This document shows, piece after piece, positions 43,011 to 52,349 of a DNA stretch of 64,000 nucleotides. The stretch is taken from contig CM018683.1 in NCBI GenBank assembly GCA_009363875.1, positions 66,099,030-66,163,029 on the forward strand, written 5' to 3'. This DNA comes from Mikania micrantha (lineage: Eukaryota > Streptophyta > Magnoliopsida > Asterales > Asteraceae). The position numbers and the translations under genes were made by a program. A model generated the notes under the pieces. It did no database searches and was not told where the DNA came from. It was given only the letters and a program-made list of their open reading frames with translations. How positions within the stretch are numbered: position 1 is the first letter of the stretch; every line of letters begins with the position of its first letter.

Positions 43011-43870
43011 CTTCTGCCCAAAGGTGATGTGTTACATCTTATTATTTGAGTCTTATTAAGTATTGTCGCTTACTTGTGTATATCCTTAAACACTAGGTTA
43101 GAATCCCGTGTATTACACGGGTTGCCAAAAAAAAATTACATATACATATCTGTTAAGAAACACTTATATGACTAAAAAGTTTGTATATTACATAATTTAA
43201 CTAAACTCAAATTTTACAAAGTTGAATAAAATATAATATAAACTTAAATTTAATTAAAGTATGCGTATTCTTTTTTAACACACTGAAATTAACTTGACTT
43301 AAAGTTATATTAATACATATAACTTGTTTTTTTTTCAAGTTACTTACTTTTTATTATTTCAACATAGTATATTTTTATCATTCAAATCATTCATTCATAT
43401 TAAAATTTTCAAATATTTTAAAATCACTCATAAAAACAATTAGTATCATTAATCTTTATTTTCAGATATTTTAATAAATATAATTTGAATATGAATATAC
43501 TTGAAGAATTAAAAATAAGTTGTTAAATAAAAATATATGTTTATTTAAAAGCTTCATAAATAATTTAATCTTTATATAATTAATTAATAATATATTAATT
43601 ATTATTTATAATTAAATAATAAATATAGATAATTAATGAAGAGAGAGAAGCGGGAAAAACAAAATTTAGATGGCATAGAAAGATGACAAGTGTCCACAAT
43701 TATCTTTATTTATTAGTATAGATTAGATATTCATATGACATCATTTTGCCTAAAAGCATGTATGTTTCACTTCTGCCCAAAGGTGATGTGTTACATATAT
43801 GTTTGCAAACTTAACATGTGCATAATACTTATAAAATGTCTCGCTTCTGCCCAAAGGTGATGTGTTACAT
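43011..43870 (+). repeat. 27-bp direct repeats, three copies
   Basis: CTTCTGCCCAAAGGTGATGT plus GTTACAT occurs at 43011-43037, 43770-43796 and 43844-43870 in the leader of element C. A Helitron separates the first copy from the second. Confidence 0.85.
43093..43722 (-). mobile_element. Non-autonomous Helitron, 630 bp
   Basis: On the minus strand it begins TCTATACTAATAAATAAAGA. It ends with the hairpin CCCGTGTAATACACGGG followed by ATTCTAACCTAG. The plus-strand flanks are A before CTAGG (43092) and T after ATAGA (43723), the A/T target of Helitrons. The interior is AT-rich and non-coding. The termini match the truncated element at 1-94. Confidence 0.8.
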
Positions 43871-44137
43871 TCCTAATGCATATTTTATTTTCTAACTAAA
43901 TTGTTCCTATACTTAGATGAATGGTTATTAACCAAAGTGAAACCCATTTGTTTAAGTATAACCTAATCTAGTCTATTAATTTGATGTTATAGTAGACTCT
44001 TTATCACAGCTTCATTACTATAATGGTCCTTATATCTGCCTGCCTTAGATCTAAGTTACCCCATAAGATCACTCTAAGTTCTTCTATAGCCTTAGTATAT
44101 TACTCTTTCTCATCTAATTTAATCCACAGCTCCCAAT

Positions 44138-47100
44138 ATGGGAATTGAAACCCTTACCGGTGCGAACTACTCTGCTTGGAAAGATTCGCTGATGGTAACT
44201 CTTGGGATTACTGAGTTTGACTATGTACTAAGAGAGCATGCACCTCCTGCCCTCACTGATAAGAGCACTGCTGAAGCTAAGCTGCTCCATGAGAAATGGG
44301 AGAAGGCTAATAGGATGACACTAATGTTTATCAAGAACTCTATCAGCCCAATCATGAGAGGAACTCTTCCTGATTTGGCTAATGCCAAGGCTTACCTTAC
44401 TGCTGTGGAGGAACAATTCAGAGGAACCTCCAAGGCACATGCTAGCATCCTGATCATGAAACTGGTGTCTACAAAATATGACGGAGTCAGTGGCATTCGT
44501 GAGCACATCATGATGATGAACGACATGACCCGTAAACTTAAGGGATTAGACATGGAGATCAGTGATGGTTTCTTAGTCCACTTCATTATGACTTCTCTTC
44601 CTACATCTTATGAGGCTTTCAAGATCAACTACAACACTCAGAAAGAGAAGTGGATGATGAACGAGTTGATTGCCATGTGCGTACAAGAGGAAGAGCGTCA
44701 GAAGCTGGACAAACCTGATGTTGCTTACCTGATGGCTACTGGTTCGAAGAAAAGGAAGAACAATACTCATAAGGATGCTTCTAAAGTCCCTAAGTCCAAT
44801 TTAGGTGCTTCTTCCAGCTCTAATAATTCCAATGGAAACCCCTACTGCAAGTTCTACCGAAAGGTAGGACATAAGCAGAAAGATTGCTCTAACTTCAAGG
44901 AATGGCTGGTTAAGAGAGGTAATCATCTTAATATGATAATTGTGTCCTTTAATTTAAATGTTCTAACTAATACATGGTGGTTTGACTATGGTTCTATGGT
45001 TCATGTGACCAATTCTACTCAGGGATTTCTTACAATCCGAAGGCTGGAAAGAAACCAAAGAACACTTAAGCTTGGGGATGGAAAGGAACTATTTATTGCT
45101 GCTGTGGGAACCTTAGAATTAATAATGAAAACCGGTCTATGTATTAAACTTTATGATACCTTATATATTCCTGAAATTTCAAGGAATCTTGTATCTGGAC
45201 CAAAGTTAGACATGGATGGTTTTTATGTTTCTCACGGTAATGGCAGACTTACTATTAGTTCTAATTCTCAAGTAATTGGTACTGGTCTTCTGGATGGTGG
45301 TCTCTATAAATTAGAACTAGATGATGATTTCTCTAGGTTTTCGTTTTCATATAACATTAATGAGAACTCAACAAAGACTAAAAGAAAAAGAGACTTAGAA
45401 ACTTCATCCATGTTGTGGCATCAACGTTTAGGCCACATCTCACGAGATCGCTTATCTCGACTTGTGAAGGATGAAGTTTTACCTTCTCTTGATTTCACTG
45501 ATTTTGGAACATGTGTCAAATGCCTTAAAGACAAAATGACAACAACAACTAAGAAAGGTGCCACTAGGAGTTCTAATTTATTAGAAATTATTCACACTGA
45601 CATTAGTGGCCCTTACACCATTGCTGGAATAACTGGACAAACTTCTTTTATCACTTTCATTGATGATCATTCTTGTTACATGTACTTGTATCTAATCAAG
45701 GACAAATCTGAATCACTTACAACTTTTAACGATTATAAAACTGAAGTTGAAAATCAACTAGATCTTAAAATAAAAGTTGTGAGATCAGATAGAGGAGGTG
45801 AATATTATGGTAGACATACTGATGTGGGTCAGGCTCCTGGTCCATTTAATGAGTTTTGTAAAGGCCAGGGGATCGTGAACCAATACACCATGCCCGGTAC
45901 TCCTCAACAAAACGGTGTTGCTGAAAGGAGAAATAGAACCCTAATGAACATGGTGCGCAGTATGTTAGCCAACTCAGGTTTACCCTCATTCCTCTGGACC
46001 GAGGCCTTAAAGACAACAGTTTATATACTCAATAGAGTTCCTTCAAAATCTGTCCTTAAAACTCCTTATGAACTTTGGACAGGAAGGAAACCGAGTCTTA
46101 GATATATGAAAGTATGGGTTGTCTTGCCGAAACTAAACTGTATAATCCCTTCTTAAAGAAGCTTGACATGAAAACTATTACATGTTACTTCATCGGGTAT
46201 CCGGATCACTCAAAGGGTTATAGATTCTATTGTCCTACCCATGTCACTCGAATTGTAGAAACAAAGCATGCTCATTTCTTTGAGGATTCTAAGGTTAGTG
46301 GGAGCAGTGAAAATCCTGATTCTGATTTGCAAGAAGTACAAGACGCGGGGGGGAGACACTCGTCGACTAACTTACCTCCGATTACTCCTCTTGTACACCA
46401 TGCTACTCCAAACTTCACTGCACCAAATCTGATACAATCAGGACTTACTACGACTCCAAACGTTACCGAGAATGAAGGCACCTCATCTGATCAACATCAA
46501 CACAATACCAGCCATGCTGAAACCGCTAATCAACTTAGGAGGTCATCTAGGCCTAAAGTACCTACTAACTTTGATGATTATGTAACCTACCTGACTGAAG
46601 CTGAAATGGATGCCGGAAAGTTTACTGATCCTACCTCTTATCATGAGGCCATTACTAGTGATCAGTCTTCTGAATGGAAAATAGCTATGAATGATGAGCT
46701 TGATTCCATGAAGAAAAACGATGTTTGGGATTTGGTAGAATTACCCAATGGAGTAAAACCCGTAGGATGTAAATGGGTGTTCAAAACAAAATTGGATCCG
46801 AACGGAAACATTGAACGCTTCAAAGCAAGATAGGTTGTAAAAGGTTTCACTCAGAAAGAGGGAATTGATTATCAAGAGACATTCTCTCCTGTCTCTCGTA
46901 AAGATTCCTTAAGGACCATGATGGCCCTCGTAGCTCATTTTGATTTAGAGCTGCATCAGATGGATGTCAAAACTGCTTTCCTAAACAGCGACTTGTATGA
47001 AGACGTGTTCATGAAACAGCCTGAGGGCTTCATGCTTGAAGGTTAAGAGTATTTAGTCTGCAAGCTAAAGAAATCCATATACAGGTTGAAGCAAGCCTCA

Positions 47101-48203
47101 CGTCAATGGTAACTAAAGTTTGATGAAGTGATGAAAAAGCACGGTTTCCTAAAGAATCAAGTGGATCAATGCACATACCTCAAGATGAGTGGGAGCAACT
47201 TTACTATACTTTTCCTTTATGTTGATGACATTCTTTTGGCAACTAATTGTTTAGATATGTTGCATGAGTCGAAGCGCATACTTTCGCATAATTTCGACAT
47301 GAAGGATCTCGGAGAGGCGTCTTACGTTATTGGCATCGAAATACACCGAGATAGGGTCAATGGTCTTTTGGGTTTATCTCAGAAGGCTTACATTGAACGG
47401 GTCCTCACACGCTACAACATGCACAACTGCTCTCCCTCTGTAGCTCCAGTAGTTAAAGGAGATGTCTTCGGTTCCTTTCAGTGTCCGAAGACTGAGGCTG
47501 AAAACGCGCAAATGAGAATGATACCTTATGCATCAGTAGTCGGGAGCCTTATGTATGATCAAGTATGTACTCATCCTGATATCGCTTACATTACTGAATG
47601 CTTGGCCGTTATCAAACTAACCTTGGCCTTGATCACTGGAAAGCAGCTAAGAAAGTGCTTCGATATCTTCAAGGGACAAAAGACTTCAAACTGACTTATA
47701 AGAGAAGTGATAATTTGGAAATGGTTGGTTGCTCTGATTCTGACTTTGCTAAATGCAAATATGACAAGAAATCCACTTCGGGGTATATCTTTATGTTAGC
47801 AGGCGGACCGATCTCATGGAAGAGTCATAAGCAGCAGCTGACAACAACCTCAACTATGATGGCTAAATATGTTGCAGTGTACAATGCAACCTATCATGGA
47901 ATGTTGTTGAGAAACCTTATCGCTGGACTCAAAGTCGTTAACTCTATCTCTATACCATTGAAGCTTTACTGTGATAACTCAGCAGCCGTTAACTTCTCGA
48001 ACAGTAACAGGTCGACCGATGCTGGTTTGTATCTTGATACAAATTTCTTGTTCGTTCGCGAGCGAGTTGAGGAAAATAACCTTTGTATTGAGTATATAAG
48101 TACTAAAGTTATGCTTGCGGATCCGATGACTAAAGGTCTCCCACCTAAGATATTCGAAGAACATGTTTCGAAGATGGGCTTATGTAAAGACCTTATAGCA
48201 TAA
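44138..48203 (+). pseudogene. Element C Gag-Pol polyprotein, broken
   Basis: ATG 44138 opens a 672-codon fused gag-pol frame: copia gag (LTGANYSAWKDSLMVTLG) and a zinc knuckle CKFYRKVGHKQKDC with Tyr in place of the second Cys. The protease reads WWFDYGSMVHV, where the catalytic D-S/T-G is changed to D-Y-G. Integrase (HQRLGH, IHTDISGP, SDRGGEYYG, PQQNGVAERRNRT) follows. A frameshift near 46120 moves to a second frame (46114-46833). RT is cut by TAG 46831, TAA 47044 and TAA 47110, and resumes with LYVDDILLA (47217). Another frameshift near 47600 leads to RNase H (CSDSDFAKC) ending at 48203. It is non-functional in protease and RT at least. Confidence 0.85.
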
Positions 48204-48516
48204 TGTACTTACTTATGATTAATGAAATTTCCTCACTTATTTGATTTGTTTGTCTCTAAATATATGTTTACGCATGCCTAATGACATATAGACACTAATA
48301 ACACAAATCATTCGTTAAAGGGCTTATTTGTTAAGTGATCCTAACTTAAGTTTTAAATTTGTATTGTAGTATGATTAATGGGGGTCTTAAATTGAATAAC
48401 TGATTCAATGACTGTATTTCTCTGCTATGATTACAATTTAAAACTAAAATGAGTATTATCAATCTACAGACTTACTTAATGCTCATAATAAATAATCACT
48501 TGGCCAAGTGGGAGAA

Positions 48517-48940
48517 TGTAAGATTAAATATTTACATTATGGCCCTCATGATTATTTAACTAAATAGATCAATTACTTAATTACCCCTAGTAGATAGACA
48601 ATTATTTGATGGACGTAATTATACTTATTTATCCTAATTAGGGTTTCCCCTTGGGTGTATATAAATTGAGACTAATTGGCTCATAATCAAGGTTACTGAC
48701 ATTACCAACATCATAATCGAATTCTCTAAACCTTAAGAATTCGTGACCCATAACCGAGCTCTCTCTTATCTCATTCCATCCTCACTATACACCCTAAATG
48801 GTAACCGATCAAGATCGTACTCAGGAATCATGTCTGGAATCAACAACGCATTCACTGGATTCACAGGTTTCATCTAATCTCTATTTGATTACTATTTTCG
48901 TGTTCATGTTTAAATTTGAATCAAAGGAATCGATCCAACA
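48517..48940 (+). repeat. 3' LTR of element C
   Basis: 424 bp, TGTAAGATTAAAT...GATCCAACA, uninterrupted, directly followed by ankyrin exon 3 sequence. Confidence 0.85.
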
Positions 48941-49098
48941 CTCTAAGCCTCTGCTTTTCTTTGTGTGGCTTCAACAAACTTAAACGTTGCCGGAACATGT
49001 GAAGAAAGGAGCTCCATACGTCCTGAGAAGCAAAGCAAGGAAATAATTGTTGTTTATTCTTTTTTCAATTTGGTGTAGTATATATGGTATTTAGTTTT
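48941..49098 (-). pseudogene. Ankyrin copy 2: exon 3 (5' part) and intron 2
   Basis: CTCTAAGCCTCTGCTTTTCT through CATACGTCCTGAGAAGCAAAG is homologous to 3643-3740 of copy 1, the start of exon 3 and its acceptor, followed by intron 2. It shows that element C sits inside exon 3. The minus-strand residues correspond to the VEA-KRKA region. Confidence 0.75.
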
Positions 49099-49900
49099 TG
49101 TTGGATCGGGTTATGTAATTTACACAACACTTTCATAATGTATCTTTTACTAAGTTGATAGATGCGGAAATTATATCAACTTGATTTACAAAACAGATTG
49201 AAACAAATACAAGAAGAGTTTAAAATCAAGGTTAAAGTATATTGCATTCAACTGTAAGAAACACACAATTTTTAGCTCAAGCACAAGCACAAGCACAAGC
49301 ACACTTTGCTAAGTTACAGATGAAGTATTTATACTAAAACCTACAGCTGTATCCTCGTAGGGATACAAGACTGGACAAAATACTAGAAACAAACTAATGC
49401 TAAAACTAGTATACTGTTATGGCTTGATAGGTCAAGCCATATTAATTATAATTAATACAAATGACTTCATTGATTTTTTCAATAAATACCTAAACTAAAA
49501 AATGCATTAAATTTATGGTATCTCTGAAAGTCTTCTTTGTTGCTGACTATCATTGGAATGTATTCTGTGTTGGTCTTGATGACAGAAAGCAGCTTTGATA
49601 ATTTCTTTAAGTGTCTTGGATCTTGTTAGAGAAAACTCTTCGGAAGTTTTTTTGTTATCGGAAGCTGCTGAGCATTTCTTAGGAAGCACTTGTATTCGAA
49701 TGGCTTTGTCTTCCTTGGAGAGTTCTAAAGAACAAGGTTATCTTCCGAAGGTACTTAGCCTTTTGTGGAACTTAGGTTCCTTCCGAAGACTACTTACTTC
49801 CGGAAGATAACTCTGTTCTTCCGAAACATGTTTTAGACTTCTGGGAGTGGAGCCAATGACTTACAGTATTTTGGAGAGCATCAGCCTTTATGATCTTACA
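49099..49900 (-). mobile_element. Solo LTR of the element B family (TSD GTTTT)
   Basis: It starts TGTTGGATCGGGTTATGTAA and ends GAGCATCAGCCTTTATGATC+TTACA, the reverse complement of the element B LTR termini (TGTAAAG..GGCTGATGCTC ... AACCCGATCCTACA). The length is 802 bp. Perfect duplications GTTTT occur at 49094-49098 and 49901-49905. It contains several TTCCGAAG/TTCGGAAG copies (49640-49830). It is inserted in intron 2 of ankyrin copy 2 in the opposite orientation to B and is clearly diverged from B. Confidence 0.85.
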
Positions 49901-49979
49901 GTTTTGATGAGCTGAAAATGAAAAGGAACATATAGATCGATCAACTATATCGATTAATATAAAATTATCAATAAACAAA

Positions 49980-50823
49980 GACATAGCTGCAGAATCCGGG
50001 GTGACATACCTTGAACCTTGAGTGACATGCTTTCCAAAAAATTGACCTTAGGTGGGAAGTTCTGAGCTATAGCCATTAACACAGGTTCAGGGTGTCCCTT
50101 ACAAACCTTATCATCTTGTATGCTAAATCTGCAGATAAAACGTAATGAAGAAGTAGGTGGCACAAATGAACTGTCTAGATTGATTAGTTAAGTTAGCTTA
50201 ATTACCGCAATCTTTAGAAAAGATCGCATTAACCAGAATCTCACTATTATCAAACATGTCAAACTTCTCCATGTCTGGAGAATTTAAATATTCATCCAAC
50301 AAATAGATGCAAGTGTTGGTATGCATATTCAAAAGAGCTCTCTCCACTGGCGTTCGTTCATCATCGTCGTCCTTCTCATACAACAAAGGTTGGGTTTTTT
50401 TTAACCAGCAACTTAGCAGCTTCGGTGTTGCCAACAATAGCAGCAACATGAAGTAGTGTGCTTCCTTTTGAATTTAGCATTTCCAATGGTGGTTGGTTAT
50501 CTTAATTTTGTAGCCCAGTCCAACATCTTTACTAAAAATTCTTTGTTATTTTGCTTGTACACACTGCCACGTGGAGTGCGGTGTTACTGTCGATGGTGAT
50601 TTTGTCTCTCAATGTAACAATTCTATCATTCAAAATTCGTTTAACGTCCCAAAAGTCTTGATCCGGATTGCTGCATGCAACTTTTCGGCTGATCTTCTTT
50701 TATCGCTTCTTCTACTTCTTTTTTTGCTTCTTTTATTCTTTGTTCTATCGTTTCATCTATTTTGCTTTCTACTCGTTTCATTGGTCTGTCTTCTAGGTCA
50801 CGGTCATGATCTAAAATATCCAT
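49980..50823 (-). pseudogene. Ankyrin copy 2: exons 1 and 2, frameshifted
   Basis: Exon 2 (about 50132-50015) reads LNFPPKV-FLESMSLKV-like sequence in one frame (AIAQNFPPKVNFLESMSLKV). Exon 1 starts at ATG 50823 (MDILDHDRDLED), matching copy 1's intended start but without the extra T. It is interrupted by frameshifts within ankyrin repeat 1 and resumes at 50449-50206 (RTPVERALLNMHTNTCIYLL, SEILVNAIFSKDCG). Its N-terminal helix (DETIEQRIKEAKKEVEEAIK) is longer than in copy 1. Homology to copy 1 continues upstream to about 51243. Confidence 0.75.
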
Positions 50824-51274
50824 AAAATGGAATGTAAAAACCTCAAGTTTATGGGTTTCATTAAATTTCTATTAATTATATAATATTATTAATTATATAA
50901 TATTCATGAGTCTTTACACTTTTTTATTTCAATAAATTTTAATTAATTATATATTATTCATAAGTCTTTTCTCACCACAAGGAACAAGACATGACAAAAA
51001 CCATAGCTATGCATACATATGACTTTCATCACAAGCTTTTGTTCATACTCCTACACTTAAAATGCAAAAGAGATCTCCCCTCTTTATTCTCTTGAAACAA
51101 ACAAGAACAACAAGCGTGTCCGGTAAAATCTCACTTAAAGTGGGGTCTGGGGATTCTTTTGAATTGAAATAAAATAAAATAAAATCAAAAACAAATGAAT
51201 AGAATAAATTGAAGTGAAATGCCGAACAAGTGAATTATGTATTTATGGAAATTGCACTTCAATCTGATGAACTA

Positions 51275-51507
51275 CAGGGGCGGATGAACTTAGAAGTCAC
51301 GGATAGATGATTTAATCTTGACCGACCCAAAGAAATTTTATTACCGACCCCATGAAATTTGGACAACCACAATGTAGCTTAATTCAAAACCAAAACTAAT
51401 GTCAAAATAACTCAATATGCATTGATCGTGATGAAACTCAATTACCAAATAACAATTATTTCAATATTCGATCACTCATAGCCAATATGTCTATTTGTTA
51501 GATTTCT
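51275..51507 (+). mobile_element. hAT-type 5' end, interrupted by element D
   Basis: CAGGGGCGGATGAAC at 51275 is a typical plant hAT terminus, lying about 30 bp beyond the end of homology to copy 1. The sequence that follows (GACCGACCC repeats) continues to 51507, where element D begins. The other terminus must lie beyond the window. Confidence 0.45.
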
Positions 51508-51890
51508 TGTAGAGCCCAATCAACGATGAAGACTGACAAAGTCAACACGGAAGAGTCAACACTGAGATTTTGGAAGACTTCAGACAAATTTCGTGTACTC
51601 AGGTTCGTGTACACGAACCTGGTTCGTGTACACGAACCTGAACTTCGATTACTCACTTATCTAGTATAAATAGACGTATTTTTGTACAGATTGTAACACG
51701 AATCCCGAGGTGTGCTCTCTAGACGTATTGAGGCACATTTTCGTATACTTACGGATTATATACAAAGTTTCGATTTTTCTTGTTCATCTTGCTTCTTATT
51801 TCACTCTATTATGGATTCCGCACACTATAGAGGTGATTGATGATGTTTGGAAACGTAAAGCTTGGATCTTGATCAGATTTCGGACCTACA
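51508..51890 (+). repeat. 5' LTR of element D
   Basis: 383 bp, TGTAGAGCCC...GGACCTACA. TATAAATA at 51665-51672 is the likely promoter. It is short for a Sirevirus. Confidence 0.9.
51601..51639. promoter_or_regulatory. Tandem palindrome upstream of the LTR TATA box, element D
   Basis: AGGTTCGTGTACACGAACCT (51601-51620) is a perfect 20-bp palindrome. GGTTCGTGTACACGAACC (51621-51638) is a perfect 18-bp palindrome. Together they form a 39-bp inverted repeat ending 25 bp before TATAAATA. An extra TTCGTGTAC lies at 51589. The same 39 bp are in the 3' LTR at 63851-63889. It is a strong candidate for a dimeric DNA-binding protein site or a cruciform. Confidence 0.7.
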
Positions 51891-51892
51891 AG

Positions 51893-51904
51893 TGGTATCA
51901 GAGC
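51893..51904 (+). promoter_or_regulatory. Primer-binding site of element D
   Basis: TGGTATCAGAGC, identical to that of element B. Confidence 0.9.
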
Positions 51905-52049
51905 TTGAGTGCTCTTTTCATCATCAAGGTAGTGCCTTTTTGAAGCAAGTTTTATACTTTATTACTCCTCTATACTCTATCTAGCTGCTGTAAAAATTTG
52001 GAACTCTAACTCTTAAGAAAGATTTTTATAAAATTTTTCTTAAGTATTG

Positions 52050-52265
52050 TTCAAGTTCTAAAATTTTCGAGTAGCAATATTTCGAGTATAGTACGAGTAC
52101 TCGAAGTATAAATACTTTTCGGGTACAAGAAAGAAGTTCGAACACAGGAATTCGAGTACAGGAAGAATTTCGAGTACAGTAGCATTTTCGAGTACAAGAA
52201 AATTTCGAATACAGAAAGATTTTCGAGTACAGGAACATTTTAGATTACAAGGAGTTTAGAGTACA
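52050..52265. repeat. TTTCGAGTACAGG motif array in the leader of element D
   Basis: About ten copies of TTCGAGTAC or close variants occur in about 215 bp before gag, including a palindromic CGAGTACTCG near 52090. This is the reverse complement of the array in element C. The Cys/Thr/Arg-rich minus-strand ORF here is only a translation of the repeat. Confidence 0.7.
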
Positions 52266-52349
52266 AATCTGTCTGTTTGACTTTGAGCAGGATCTACAGG
52301 GAGTTACAGGGAATTCGTGTACTGAACTTAGAAAATTTTCTGATTCATC

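Larger units (their letters stand above)
40045..48940 (+). mobile_element. Ty1/copia element C, degenerate, inserted in ankyrin exon 3
   Basis: The LTRs are about 423 bp: 40045-42285 with an internal insertion, and 48517-48940, ending CGATCCAACA. The primer-binding site is TGGTATCAAATCG (42288) and the purine tract is GTGGGAGAA. I count roughly 18-20 differences between the LTRs (about 4-5%), so it is clearly older than B and D. The right flank CTCTA and the left TCTA merged with the LTR start suggest a target duplication CTCTA with a small deletion at the left junction. Removing the element rejoins exon 3 as in copy 1 (GCATCACTGTAAGCC). Confidence 0.85.

Noticed and set aside
52026..52238. 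Cys/Thr/Arg-rich small ORF on the minus strand
   Set aside because: The repeated pattern derives from the TTCGAGTACAGG array in the leader of element D; it is not a cysteine-rich peptide gene.
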